From positions 6,086,501 through 6,150,500 of the forward strand of contig JALDNG010000048.1 of assembly GCA_024349245.1 (NCBI GenBank): a DNA stretch of 64,000 nucleotides, written 5' to 3'. The notes under the pieces were generated by a model. The model was not told the origin of the DNA. It did not search any database and saw only the letters and a program-made list of their open reading frames with translations. The DNA comes from Neodontobutis hainanensis (Eukaryota > Chordata > Actinopteri > Gobiiformes > Odontobutidae). The translations under genes were made by a program, and so were the position numbers. Below, in pieces: positions 1 through 11,960 of this stretch (position 1 is its first letter; each line of letters opens with the position of its first letter).

Positions 1-1400
1 CAAAAACTTTGAAAATAATGGGCTCAAGGATGAAGAGCATATGTAGATGATAATAAACTTAACAAAAGGCATGTTACTGGAAATGACAAGCAAAATCCCA
101 CTGGGTAAATAGAACCACATTGAGTCAGGGCTGGTCTGTTTTTGCTAAAGCTCTTCCATTCAGGCTTCCTCACATTCTCTCCAGGCCGCAGTGACCAAAG
201 CACCTCCCGACGCTGTGAAAAATCCTCTCATCTGAGCTTAAGGACTTCTCCCGCAGCTAACACGCTAATAAGCCAGCGTAGGTTTCCCACCCTCCAGCTG
301 AACTACTGACCTTGTTCCGAGATTGGGGAGACCAGGCTCATAGCTGTTGTTGCTACATAGATGCACACAGGGTGGTATTTTTCACATCTACATCGTTGTA
401 ATTACTGCTGGGAACGCCAACTCCAAATGCATTTTAAAAAACGGCTAAGAGGGGCACATTGTAGTGGAATTTAAAAACAAGGCTATACTGACAATCTCCA
501 TACCTCAATAAATCAGTTGTTGCCATTTACTATTTTGGAGAAAAATAACCAAAGCATGACATGGTTCTGGGTCAGTTTTTGTGGAAGCAGTTAGTTCAAT
601 GTAAGGCGTCTCACAGGGATCACATGTTCACCTTTCATTTCCCCAGGGCACCGTGCAGGAAAAGGGGTTCTCATGCAGAAAAAACTCAAGCCCAGACAAA
701 ACGCAGATTGTTTCCTTCCATACAATACACAATGACCAAAGTAAAGTGGTTCTTTTGCGCACGCAGCAGCTCAGAGTAGACCGATAAACCACTGTGACAC
801 TGGAGGGACATGGTGAATGCATGCTGAACTAAATGTTGGAGGTGAATTTTCATTTTCCCTTTAACACATAATAGGCAGATTTTGTTTAAAAATCTGATTT
901 GTTCTCCCATAAAGGAAATCACTCTTATTCCACAGCTATGGCCCTCTTTAACAACATGAAGGGGAATGTATCTGTAAACCAGTTGTTTGTACTGAGGCTA
1001 AACATTTCTCTCCATTGTTTACTAGACAGATGTGTTTTGTAGTGTGTAGCTCTTAGCCAATCAGAAACTCACAGAAAAAAAAAACACTGCTAAACTATTT
1101 GACAGAGTTTTAGAATACTAGCCAAAAAGTCATTACTAGCTATGTTAATAAAATAAAGCTAGATATAGTAAGGCCAGTGAAAGTTTGTTGTAATAGGTGA
1201 TAATATTATAAAATATTATATTGCAAGCAGTTGCAAGGCTGTCTGCCTGTGGTCAGTAGATAGTCATCTACTAAATAATTATCAGTACAGAAGAAAAGGT
1301 TAATGCAACGACATCTGGACTAGGTTTTCAAGATGAAAACGTTTTGTCTCTGATTACAAGATATTTTTTTAAATTCTGAGATCAACTGATACGAGAGCTT
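1..1400. other. AT-rich intergenic DNA, no gene seen
   Basis: Only short frames without protein-like composition are present on either strand. I recognise no transposon, tRNA or exon here. The block around 140-330 is somewhat GC-richer than its surroundings but has no open frame of note. Confidence 0.5.
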
Positions 1401-1552
1401 TATCTCTAGAGGGAGGAGTTTGATCTGAGACTAACTCTGATTGGACCAGGCTGTTCTGGTCAGTGTGACTCCTGATGTGAGGGTTGTTAAAGACTCAGGA
1501 GAGTCATTAGTGACACTGTTCCAGTCAGGTGTTGTTGTTGTTTTAGAATGCT
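1401..1552 (+). other. Unexplained segment directly 5' of Rex3 copy 1
   Basis: This block lies immediately before the shared Rex3 5' terminus and is not present next to the other two Rex3 copies that reach that terminus. It is therefore flanking DNA rather than part of the element. One frame from 1441 reads through it and on into the element (ending at 1671), with valine-rich sequence such as VSVTPDVRVV. I do not recognise the product. It may be a relic of another repeat or of a gene into which Rex3 inserted. Confidence 0.3.
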
Positions 1553-1965
1553 CCTCCTTGAACCGCCACCTTATTGTGGTGGAGGGGTTTGAGTGCCCGG
1601 ATGATCCTAGGAGCTATGTTGTCGGGGGCTTTATGCCCCTGGTAGGGTCTCCCAAGGCAAACAGGTCCTAGGTGACGGGCCAGACCAAGAGCGGTTCAAA
1701 ACCCTTTATGGACGTTTTAAAAACAAGGACCGTTACGTCGCCCGGTATGGCGCAACCGGGGCCCCACCCTGGAGCCAGGCCCGGGGTTGGGGCTCAAATG
1801 CGAGCGCCTGGTGGCCGGGTCTTCCCCACGGGGCCCGGCCGGGCTCAGCCCGAAGAGCGACGTGGGACCGACCTCCCGTGGGCCCACCACCTGCAGGAGG
1901 AACCGTGAGGGCCGGTGCAATGTGGATTGGGTGGCAGTCGGCGGGAGCCTCGGCGACCCAATCCC

Positions 1966-4859
1966 GGACACAGAATCTAGCTCTAGGGACATGGAATGTC
2001 ACCTCGCTGGCGGGTAAGGAGCCTGAGCTTGTGCGGGAGGTTGAGAGATACCGACTAGAGATAGTCGGGCTCACCTCCACGCACAGCTTGGGCTCTGGAA
2101 CCCAAATCCTCGAGAGAGGCTGGACTCTCCACTATTCTGGAGTTGCCTGCGGTGAGGCGGCGGGCGGTGTGGGTTTGCTCATTGCCCCCGGCTCAGCCGC
2201 CATGTGTTGGAGTTCACCCGGTGAACGAGAGGGTCGCTTCCCTGCGCCGGGTTGGGGATAGGTCTCTCACTGTTGTTTGTGCTTACGGGCCAAATGGCAG
2301 TGCAGAGTACCCGGCCTTCTTGGAGTCTCTGGGAGGGGTGCTGGAAAGTGCTCCAACCGGGACTCCATCGTTCTACTGGGGACTTCAACGCTCACGTGGG
2401 TAGCGACAGTGACACCTGGAGGCGTGATTGGGAGGAACGGCCCCCCTGATCTGAACCCGAGTGGTGTTCTGTTATTGGACTTCTGTGCTAGAAACAGTTT
2501 GTCCATAACGAACACCATGTTCAAGCATAAGGGTGTCCATCAGTGCATGTGGCACCAGGACACCCTAGGCCGGAGGTCGATGATCGACTTTGTAGTTGTT
2601 TCATCTGACCTCCGACCGTATGTCTTGGACACTCGGGTGAAGAGAGGGGCGGAGCTGTCAACTGATCACCACCTGGTGGTGAGTTGGATCCGATGGCGGG
2701 GGAGAAGGCGGGACAGACTTGGCAGACCCAAACGTACTGTGAGGGTCTGTTGGGAACGTTTGGCCGAGTCCCCTGTCAGAGAGATCTTCAACTCCCACCT
2801 CCGACAGAGCTTCGACCAGATCCCGAGGGAGACTGGAGACATTGAGTCCGAGTGGACCATGTTCTCCACCTCCATTGTCGACGCAGCCACTCGAAGCTGT
2901 GGCCGCAAAGTCTCCGGTGCCTGTCGTGGCGGCAATCCCCGAACCCGGTGGTGGACACCGGAAGTAAGGGATGCCGTCAAGCTGAAGAAGGAGACCTATC
3001 GAGCCTGGTTGGCTTGTGGGACTCCTGAGGCAGCTGATAGGTACCGGCAGGCCAAGCTGACAGCAGCACGGGTGGTTGTGGAGGCAAAAACTCGGGTCTG
3101 GGAGGAGTTCGGTGAGGCCATGGAAAAAGACTATCGGTCGGCCTCGAAGAAATTCTGGCAAACCGTCCGACGCCTCAGGAGGGGGAAGCAGTGCCCTGCC
3201 AACACTGTTTACAGTGGAGGTGGAAATCTGCTGACCTCAACTGGGGATATTGTTGGACGGTGGAAGGAATACTTCGAGGATCTCCTCAACCCCACCGTCA
3301 TGTCTTCCACTGAGGAAGCAGAGGCCGAGGGCTCAGAGGTGGACTCGTCCATCACTCAGGCTGAAGTCACTGAGGTAGTTGGGAAGCTCCTCGGTGGCAA
3401 GGCACCGGGGGTGGATGAGATACGCCCTGAGTACCTCAAGTCTCTGGATGTTGTGGGGCTGTCTTGGTTGACACGCCTCTGCAACATCGGGTGGCGGTCG
3501 GGGACAGTACCTCTGGACTGGCAGACCGGGGTGGTGGTCCCTCTTTTTAAGAAGGGGGACCGGAGGGTGTGTTCCAACTACAGAGGGATCACACTCCTCA
3601 GCCTCCCCGGGAAAGTCTATGCCAGGGTACTGGAGAGGAGAATGCGGCCGATAGTCGAACCTCAGATCCAGGAGGAACAATGCGGTTTCGTCCCGGTCGT
3701 GGAACACTGGACCAGCTCTATACCCTCTCCAGGGTGCTGGAGGGATTATGGGAGTTTGCCCAACCAGTCCACATGTGCTTTGTGGATCTGGAGAAGGCAT
3801 TCGACTGTGTCCCTCGTGGTGCCCTGTGGGGGGTGCTCTGGGAGTATGGGGTCCGGGGCCCTTTGCTAAGGGCTATCCGGTCCCTGTACGACCGGCGCAG
3901 GAGCTTGGTTCGCATTGCCGGCAGTAAGTCAGACCTGTTCCCGGTGAATGTTGGACTCCGGCAGGGCTGCCCTTTGTCACCGGTCCTGTTCATTATCTTT
4001 ATGGACAGGATTTCTAGGCGCAGCCAGGGGCCGGAGGAGTCTGGTTTGGGGACCACAGGATTTCATCTCTGCTTTTGCAGATGATGTTGTCCTGTTGGCT
4101 CCATCAAGCCAGGACCTTCAATGTTCACTGGGGCGGTTTGCAGCCGAGTGTGAAGCGGCTGGGATGAGGATCAGCACCTCCAAGTCTGAGACCATGGTTC
4201 TCAGTCGGAAAAGGGTGGCTTGCCCCATCCAGGTTGGTGGAGAGCTCCTGCCTCAAGTGGAGGAGTTTAAGTATCTCGGGTCTTGTTCACGAGTGAGGGA
4301 AGGAAGGAGCGTGAGATCGACAGGCGGATCGGTGCAGCTTCTGCAGTAATGCGGTCGATGTACCGGTCTGTCGTGGTGAAGAAGGAGCTGAGCTGTAAGG
4401 CAAAGCTCTCGATTTACCAGTCGATCTACGTTCCTACTCTCACCTATGGTCATGAGCTTTGGGTCATGACCGAAAGAACAAGATCCCGGATACAAGCGGC
4501 GAAATGAGCTTTCTCCGCAGAGTGGCGGGCGCTCCCTTAGAGATAGGGTGAGGAGCTCCGTCACTCGGGAGGAGCTCAAAGTAGAGCCGCTGCTCCTTCA
4601 CATCGAGAGGAGCCAGCTGAGGTGGCTCGGGCATCTGTTTCGGATGCTTCCCGGCCGCCTCCCTAGGGAGGTGTTCCGGGCATGTCCCACCGAGAGGAGA
4701 CCTCGGGGAAGACCTAGGACACGCTGGAGGGACTATGTCTCTCGGCTGACCTGGGAACGCCTCGGTATCCCCCCGGAAGAGCTGGAGGAAGTGTCTGGGG
4801 AGAGGGAAGTCTGGGCTTCTCTGCTTAGACTGCTGCCCCCGCGACCCGGCCCCGGATAA
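1966..4859 (+). pseudogene. Rex3 endonuclease-reverse transcriptase polyprotein, frameshifted
   Basis: The protein would nick chromosomal DNA and copy the element RNA at the nick. The endonuclease part starts near 1980 with the motif LGTWNVTSL, includes GDFNAHVG near 2385 and the catalytic-type STDHHLV near 2660. The RT part contains NYRGITLLS near 3580, VDLEKAFDCVPR near 3780 (motif A aspartate), LRQGCPLSPVLF near 3955 (motif B) and FADDVVLLAP near 4077 (motif C). A C-terminal stretch with RSQLRWLGH and RPRTRWRDY ends at the stop at 4857-4859. The longest open piece runs 2277-3869 but leaves the correct frame near 3690. I see frame changes near 2205, 2365-2420, 3690, 4038, 4280 and 4500, so no functional protein is possible. 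The upstream start is uncertain because the N-terminal frame is damaged. Confidence 0.88.
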
Positions 4860-4869
4860 GCGGTAGAAG

Positions 4870-4890
4870 ATGGATGGATGGATGGATGGA
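4870..4890 (+). repeat. (ATGG)n Rex3 3' tail
   Basis: Five tandem ATGG units directly follow the Rex3 stop and a very short 3' UTR. RTE elements of this type end in a short tetranucleotide repeat instead of poly(A). Confidence 0.85.
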
Positions 4891-5918
4891 GGACAACAAT
4901 GACTGATTTACCTGGTTTAGCTGATGTCAGTGCCACTAATGGCACATTAACACAGAACTGTGGTTATAGTCTGTTCTTGGGTCCACTACCCTCAAAAAAG
5001 TTTTTTTACAGTGCAAATATGGTATTGTTCTGAAATAGGGTGTGTCAAGTTCATATATTAGATCATATCTGTGGTGGTTAATGCAAATTAGCCTTGTGTT
5101 TTAGTGTAGATTTCATACAGCCCTTTATATCGGCACAAATTGACAATAGACAGCCACACTATAAATCAACATAAATCGCTATTTTGACTTTTGATCACTA
5201 ACAAAACTAACTCCGAAGCAGCATTTTGGTTTCTGCCTGCGCTGTGCCCTCACAAGGAGCCCACCAATAACAGGTATTCAATGCTGTATGTGTTGTATGT
5301 GGATGAGTATATGAAAAATGACATGTTGTGACTCAGACACACAGCTTCACAGCAAGTATATCTCTTGCCGACAACTGCAGTCTGAAGCCTGATTCCAAAT
5401 GAACACAACAGGAGCTTTTCATAACATATGGCACTTCTGAGCCAATATTGTGTAGAAAGTGCATTGTGCACGTCAAAGCAAAGGCATCAAAGCACTAAAT
5501 TGCATAGCTAAATATAAAATTATACTTTTTAGCCATCATTTAGTTGAGACGATGGGCGGTTTAGGGTCGTCTACAGTTTATTTTCTATATTATTGTATCA
5601 TTGACAAATCAAAAACACTGCTTGGTTTTGAGTGTAGTGCAGATGCTGCGCTAAAGTCCTGACTGATATTCTGGCTTTTAGCACCCTAAAGTGTCAAAAC
5701 GTACCATTTTAGGTGACAACGCATTGTCACACGTCTCATCTGCAGCGACATGGGTGGGGGTGACAAAGAGCAGCATTTTGACAGACGACAAGAAAGGCCT
5801 CTGTGACGCCGGACTGTAATGGGCCAGACATCACCCTCGACAGACGTAAACGTCAGCCACAATGACCTAAATATCATTCACTCACTTAGACACCGGCACC
5901 TTAAGAATAGGTTCAGTA
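4891..5918. other. Intergenic DNA, no gene seen
   Basis: No coding signal is recognised. A poly(T) run near 5001-5008 precedes the common fish-repeat-like word ACAGTGCAA, but no element boundaries can be set. Confidence 0.45.
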
Positions 5919-6210
5919 TAGCCTGGCCAGACGCAACTAACTCTTTTCCTTTTTTTTACCAAGAAGTTAGTTGGTTACCCTATTGCTTGCATTCAGTTTC
6001 AAGGGCAGTAATGTTAAATTGAATGAATGAATGAATGTTAAATTGCATGGATTTTAAATAGCGCTTGGCAAGCACACAGGGAGATTTGAGAAGCATTGAA
6101 GCCGTACTAGGCACTCAAAGCAGGTAATGTTAACCAATCAGTGAAACAGTGGATGTGACGTGGAAAAAGGTGACACCACGCAGCTGTTTGTCAACAAGGA
6201 AGCCACGTTA
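5919..6210 (+). mobile_element. hAT element 5' end fragment, interrupted
   Basis: The stretch from TAGCCTGGCCAG at 5919 to about 6007 matches the start of the hAT relic at 57609 closely, including the shared block TTGCATTCAGTTTCAAGGGC. Similarity resumes after a 116-bp interruption (6018-6133) with AATGTTAACCAATCAG and fades near AACAAGGAAG at about 6200. No transposase-like sequence follows here, so this is a 5' fragment or a non-autonomous derivative. Confidence 0.65.
6008..6133 (-). mobile_element. Short SINE tail insertion with 10-bp target duplication
   Basis: The 10-mer GTAATGTTAA occurs at 6008-6017 and 6124-6133 and bounds an insert with GAATGAATGAATG repeats. The insert also carries AAATAGCGCTT and GGCACTCAAAGC, which resemble the 3' part of the SINE at 10945-11291 in the same orientation. 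The related hAT copy has an uninterrupted site near 57716. This is best read as a severely 5'-truncated SINE with its tail. Confidence 0.65.
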
Positions 6211-7180
6211 GCGCCGCTAGAATGGTGTTTTTTACTCAAAATCTGACAATACGAGGCGTCATTTGCCATTTTGTGCAGAAGCCGAGTTACTTGTGCTGTG
6301 AGGAAGGGAGCAGACCGGGACTGGTATACCAGGATACTTTCTGTGTATTCTTTTCTCATCAATGAAACACAAACAATAAGTGCTCCACTGTGTACAAAAT
6401 GAATTCCACGCTGGATGGCATCACTGCAATAGATTATTAACCTCAAAACAAAACAAAAATTTCTACAATTCATAGTGTTTTCTGACAATGGTTTTACATG
6501 AGACAATAGGAAGAGGCCTTCTGAGGTTTTCACAAGTGGATTACTAAACTTATACTAATGTCCAAATGACAATGTTGGAGGTCGATGGTGGGTCATTGTA
6601 GAGGTCATAAGGGTGAACTTAAATCTGATAATTCAATTGTTTACTGAATCAATAGGCATGTTTTATGATCATTAACAATATGGGAAAATACATAAAATTT
6701 ACACGAAGGATATGTTAAAACGCTTGGTTGGTATCAGCAAAGTTTTGGAACGCTTTAATTAATAAAGGTATACAATTTTTTTTTTCCAATTTAAAAATAC
6801 AAGGAATTCTTGACCTGAATCCACAGCTTTTCTGAAAAAGGGGCTGATGTTCCAAAAGCCAGTTCCAACTGTCAAATGTAAATGTCAAATGTTCCATATT
6901 TATTTAAAATATAGGCTAATGTTTGCCCAATGTTGCATTTTCACCAATTATTTATTAATAATAATAGATGATATTTATTATTATTATTAATCCTTACATC
7001 CCTACTAAATAATATAAAATAAACCAAGATGTTTATATTCTGAAGCTAATAAAAATTAATAGAAAGAGTAGTGCAAGTGTTGTACAACAGCAGCTATTTG
7101 ATGATTAATAGAGCAAAGCAAGGGAGTTTGGCAGAAAATTGAAAAATGGTTTATAAAAATATATAATGCAATTGATAAGT
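6211..7180. other. AT-rich intergenic DNA, no gene seen
   Basis: The minus-strand frame of 131 codons at 6138-6533 overlaps the hAT fragment and lacks any recognisable domain. A TTATTATTATTAA-type low-complexity patch lies near 6950-7000. Confidence 0.45.
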
Positions 7181-7935
7181 GCTTGATTCCGGATTACCCA
7201 TAATGCCCTGCTGTGAGTAGGAGATGAAAGCTGAGTGCACTATCGATGGAGATGTCATGTGAGCTGGCAGCCATACAGGGCTGCTGTGTAAAAGCCTGTG
7301 TTGTCAGTGAAATACTCTGCTTTGTGCCGAATCAAAAAGCCCTTGCTGCTTTTCTCATTCTACTTTTGGCGGCTATGGTTCCAGAGCCACACTGCCCAAA
7401 TCCAAAAAACCTCCCACCACCCTCTCATTTCTACCCATTACCCATCCGGAGGGGGGAGGTCGGTCCGAAAACAAACAACAACAAACAAAAGACCAAAGCG
7501 GGGCGGCGAGAGCGGAGGGGTTGCAGCCGGGCAACTTCTGTGCAAAATAATTGCGGAGGAACAATTTCGAACAGATGTGTGTTTGGACTTGGCCCTGGGC
7601 TCGTGTCCCCCGTTAAATATAGTGATTTGATTGGAAAACAAGCAGTGTGCGATGGGCCGGCGGCCAGTCGGACCATTCGGGGGCTCTCTAATGACCCTCA
7701 GGGGTCGAGGGGTCGTCGGAGTAAAAGCAGATCAGAGAGGATGTGGGGCCCGGAGCCAGGACAGGGGCAATAAATCTCTGCTGTTCTCAGAGGAAGCCAT
7801 CTTTTTTTTTTTTTCACCCAGGCCATTGGAATTAAAATACAATCACAATCGTCGCATTGTGCTCCCTTCGGCGAGCAAAGGTTATAATTCAAAGTGAGAG
7901 GTTTTGGCTGTGGACTTTTTTGGGTAAAGGTCAAG
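7181..7935. other. GC-richer block, possible conserved non-coding DNA
   Basis: This block is clearly richer in G and C than its neighbours and resembles no repeat family in the window. Overlapping open frames on both strands (for example 7246-7773 on +) have unrelated, biased translations, which argues against coding. It might be a regulatory element or an untranslated exon, but that is inference from composition only. Confidence 0.3.
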
Positions 7936-10159
7936 AAGGTCGTGGAGTTTAGGGTTTAGAACAAACGCTCAAAGGCTTGTGGGTATGTGGGCTATAGATA
8001 TATATACTAAAGAAGATACAAAAGTACTCTGCTAAAAAGGGCGGCAGTTTACTTTTTTAAAGTAGGCTTCTGTTGAGTACTTACAGGTACTTAGTTTACA
8101 AAATACACATTATATTGACAGAGGCGTTGCAGGAGACTTTGGGGCCCAATGCAGTAAAGACCCATTACTGCACGTAAACATTGAACACACTCACGGTGAT
8201 AATACTGATACTAAAGATGGGTTTTATATACAGACAAAGTTATTAAACTTTGTTCTCAGAAATCATTCCATTTTATTTATTAATATTTGTTCCCATTCAC
8301 AAGTGGCCATACATGGAAACCCTGATTATTGATCAGATTATTACTTTTTTTCTTATTTGCTGCGTTGTTAATAAATATATATTTTTTAACCTCTGCAACT
8401 CAGAAATATACTTAAATCAGTTTTAAATGGATTTAACTTGGTTATAAATGGATTCGGATTGGGTTTAGATGGTTCAACGTGGACCACTTCTGGTTTTGAA
8501 TAGAATTATTATATTGGCTGGAAGACTAGGTGTGTATGATAGATTAATGTATATCATCCTGAATGTGTCCTGAGAGATCTGGTCTAAGGACGCATGTATT
8601 TGGATGTATCCAGATGTCTGTCAAAGAGTGAATGGGCATGTGTCCTGGCTCACATTGAAAGACCTTCTACAACAGCCACACAATTTTCTTGTCTGTTTTA
8701 TTGTCATTTAAACATTTTGATTTTTTTTTATTATTTTTAGCACAGTGTCTTCTTTTTAATGATACTGAGATTTTATGTTGACCCCCAAACGTGTTATTAT
8801 AGTAACACTTTGTACCAACTTAGCTATTTATACTAAACCCCTTACCATTTGACCTTTGACCTCCTAAAATGGGACATAAATCTTTGTCAAATAAAACAGA
8901 AGAAATAAAATGTCCAAAAGTATATATTTTGTCTTTGTAGGGAGGTTAAAGTCCGTCAATGATCATTCTTTTTCTTTACAGTGAGCACAAGGCTTCGTCC
9001 CAGCTGACCGTTGATTGGACAGTGGTTACTTACAGTTAACCTGACCTTGATCAACCTTTTATTTGCGTAAAAAAATATCTGCCCCTTAATCTTCCACTGT
9101 TCTTCTTTACAAAATGAATCACCCCAGACGTTAAACTAAAGCAAGACCTTTCAAGTAACTAGTTTCATCTTTTCCTCCTGTTGTTTACCATTTGTCTTAA
9201 TCCAGATTACACTCGCTTCAAGAGAAAGCCCGCTCATGGCAGTTCCCGACCGCAAGTTTTTCCTCCAATTTTCAGCTGGCTCAGCCCTTCACACTTGTTG
9301 TTGGGACAGCTGCGTTTTATGGCGGACAAGATGACCGGGATCGTTTTCATCTGAGCTGACCACAAGTTTTCAGTTAGTGCAAAAAAGCAAACTTATTTTG
9401 GACTCCACATTAAAAACCGATAAGAATTTTTTTTCATCATTTATTTCTCACCACAAAAGGATTTATTGGACTTGGCTCCAGGCAGACATCAATGTTTTAC
9501 AACCCTGAGACGCTCTCTGGTGGAGAAAGTGTTGTATTGCAGCTGTGTTAATAAATCCCACAAGAGTCCTGTAACTTGCTGAGAACTGATTACACCTTCT
9601 GTTAAAGGCCTTCATAACATACAATAATCCTAAAGAAATAAGAGGCCACAGTTGACTGTTTCATCTTTATTAGGAATTTTGCATTACAATTTACAATAAA
9701 TATTAAACCTTGATCTTCTTTTCCACAAATAACATGTTGCAATAATAACATAATGGTAAAAATATAGATAGTAAAGATGTATGTACATTTGACAGGGCAG
9801 AGTAGCCATAAAAAGTAAATTATTTGACCTCGATGACTCCCTTTGTCAAGGTGGTGTTATATTTTTGGAAGATTCAAGCAAATCTTTTGGACACAACACA
9901 AAAAAGCAAGATTGACTTGGACTTGGTTTGTGTTCTGATTTTGTTTGTTTGTTGTTTGACAATTTTGCAGCCAACAGCTGCTAAAAAGACACACTTATGG
10001 CCAGGATGACCTTTTGACCCCAGAGCATAACCTCTAGCATATGCTGCAACATCTGAACCGGTCCATCTAGAGGAGTTAGTAACACCATAATAAAGCACTG
10101 CATATTTCCTAAATATGAAGATGTTTCCTGGGGCAGGTGCAAGAGAGGAGGGAACTCAA
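7936..10159. other. AT-rich intergenic DNA, no gene seen
   Basis: No frame, repeat or RNA gene is recognised in this stretch on either strand. Confidence 0.5.
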
Positions 10160-10300
10160 ACTAATAACATTTTGACGCTAGGCCTTCATCTTGCAAATGG
10201 TTCACCCTTACCCTATGGTTCATCCATTTGCCTGATGAAGACCTAGTGTTGAAACATTGTTTGTTTGAGTCTGAATAAATCTCACTTTTGCAAGTTGGAC
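10160..10300 (+). repeat. Imperfect inverted repeat with hammerhead-like core
   Basis: Arms at 10174-10200 and 10224-10250 are complementary at 22 of 27 positions. The right arm reads CTGATGA (10232-10238), then a segment able to form a short stem, then GAAA (10251-10254), which are the two conserved boxes of a hammerhead ribozyme. Related words are common in fish dispersed repeats, and Penelope-like retroelements are known to carry hammerheads. A complete three-stem fold with a cleavage site is not evident by eye. Confidence 0.35.
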
Positions 10301-10934
10301 AGTGTACAGGAGTCTTTGATAGTCTCACTCCTGGAAATATAAGTTAATGTTGTCTGTAATGAATTTATAACTGTTGAAAGTCCTACTTAAACCATGTGAA
10401 ACCTGTCTAAATCCGTTTACAGTGTTTAAATCAGTCCTAAAATTGTTAAAGTTCAAAATTGGACAGACTACAACTAAAGGCAAAGGCCATATTTGGAAAG
10501 TCAAGCAAGCACAATGGTCTCATGTAAAATGTTTGTATCCACTGCTAGTAAAATATGAATATTTTCTAGTTTTGTGGTGCACCAGTTTGATTTATCCACA
10601 GACATGCATACACAAAGCTAAATAGGAAGGCAATTCTATTTAGTCCTTAAGTCTTTATGATAATTTTTATGTTATTTTGAAAAATGTACACTGTAATCTA
10701 TTTTTATCAAAAGCGAGTGTTGGGGTCTCTCAATGGATAAGGCATAAGCTGTTGAAAGCAAGTGAGAGAATGTGTCCTTCTGCTTGAGAATTGAAACATG
10801 CCTGGTATTGTGGCGCTCTCTGGTGTTGGCTGCAGGTAATGAAAGTGTAACTGGATAAGCCAAAGAAAAATGGAAATCACAATACTGCGTTTGAATGTTT
10901 TATTTTTCTAGTATGGAGGTTTGTTTTGATGATA
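10301..10934. other. Intergenic DNA, no gene seen
   Basis: Nothing coding or repetitive is recognised up to the SINE target duplication at 10935. Confidence 0.5.
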
Positions 10935-11301
10935 AACAACTTATGGTAAATGGCATACATTTATATAGCGCTTTTTTGCACCCTTTTCAGGCACCCAAAG
11001 CGCTTTACATCGTGCTTCCACTCACCCCATTCACACACATCCACTCCTGGGGCAGACAGAGAGGGGGGCTGCCACACAAACGATGCTCAACCTTCTCCTA
11101 CCACCATCAAACACACCTCCACAGTCACACACATTCATACACCAGTGCTACAGACACTGGAGGCAAGGTGGGTTAAGTGTCTTGCCCAAGGACACAACGA
11201 CAGTTTGAAGAGGGCAGAGCGGGAGTCGAACCACCAACCTTCCGGTTATAGGACGACTGCTCTACCACTGAGCCACTGCGCCCCAACTTACAACAACTTA
11301 T
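10935..11301 (-). mobile_element. tRNA-derived SINE, AGCGCTATATAAAT tail class, with 10-bp TSD
   Basis: The insert at 10945-11291 is flanked by a perfect duplication AACAACTTAT at 10935-10944 and 11292-11301. Read on the minus strand, it begins with a tRNA-like head carrying A-box and B-box type pol III promoter words (CTCAGTGGTAGAGCAG and GGTTCGACTCCC). A body with GGGCAAGACACTTAACCCACC follows, and the tail reads AGCGCTATATAAATGTA. It is essentially full length and is the best-preserved example of this class besides the copy at 58594. Confidence 0.85.
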
Positions 11302-11625
11302 AGGTTTATTTGCATTAAAATTAAGTTTGTAGAGGTTAAATAACTGCTTTGATATATATTAGTTCATATTTACTGTTAGGCTGGACGTATACTTGCTGTG
11401 TGAGTATGCAGGACCACCAAAAATGCCACGCATGCTTGAGGTGCAATAGACATATCACCACTAGGATTAAAACAGCGAGTAAACATGACAACAATAAACA
11501 CATTCACGGGTAAAGATTTTAAAAGAAAGACTAGTAGAGCAGGTGAATATGCCTCTGCATCATGTAGCATTGCACAGGGACAGTCACACAACAGCCAGTC
11601 TTATTTAGAAAGGCCTACCAACCAG
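11302..11625. other. Intergenic DNA, no gene seen
   Basis: Short minus-strand frames only, none with recognisable content. Confidence 0.45.
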
Positions 11626-11960
11626 GGAAGGACAGCATGACCCTGCATAGTGTGGTTACATCTGCAGCCTCTCTTCCCTGCATGACTGTTACAGCAGCCT
11701 GACCTATGTCATGACTGATCCGTCCCACTCTGCACATCAACTGTTCACACTCGTCCTCTCAGGCAGAAGGTTACACAGCCTCAAAACTAGAATCATGAAG
11801 CTAAAACACAGCTTCTTCCCAGAGGCTGTAAAAGTCCAGAACTCTGCTGGATCTGGGTAACAGTCTTTTATGTTTTTGTACAAGAATCTGACTGTGTTTG
11901 ACTTAACAAGTTTAACAAGTTGGCCTACTAATGATTGAGGCCCTGGGCGGGGGTATTTTG
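11626..11960 (+). mobile_element. L2/jockey-like LINE 3' end
   Basis: From about 11708 to 11860 an open + frame reads MTDPSHSAHQLF, then SGRRLHSLKTR, then HSFFPEAVKVQNSAG. This is the conserved C-terminal signature of fish L2/jockey-like LINE polyproteins, a pattern of DPSHP, SGRR, LK.R and SFFP.A...N. Only the end of the element remains, as expected for a 5'-truncated insertion. The 3' boundary and tail are not resolved. Confidence 0.6.

Larger units (their letters stand above)
1553..4890 (+). mobile_element. Rex3: Rex3-type (RTE clade) LINE, near full length, copy 1
   Basis: This is a non-LTR retrotransposon of about 3.3 kb on the + strand. It has a 5' leader, an apurinic-type endonuclease region, a reverse transcriptase region and a 3' tail of tandem ATGG units. 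The identity rests on the endonuclease and RT motifs, on the GATG-type tail described for Rex3, and on exact matches at 3519-3538 and 3962-3982 to the two primer sites I recall for fish Rex3 surveys. The 5' boundary at 1553 (CCTCCTTGAAC) is shared with the copies ending at 15913 and 34815. I find no convincing target-site duplication around this copy. It cannot be autonomous because its single reading frame is broken many times. Mobility would proceed by target-primed reverse transcription with the endonuclease nicking the target. Confidence 0.9.

Noticed and set aside
2658..3161. 167-codon minus-strand frame
   Set aside because: It is the antisense shadow of the Rex3 coding region, forced open by GC-rich sequence, and has no domain.
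7246..7773. 175-codon + frame as a host gene
   Set aside because: Its translation is rich in K, R, P and G with no recognisable domain. Several other frames over the same GC-rich block are equally open.
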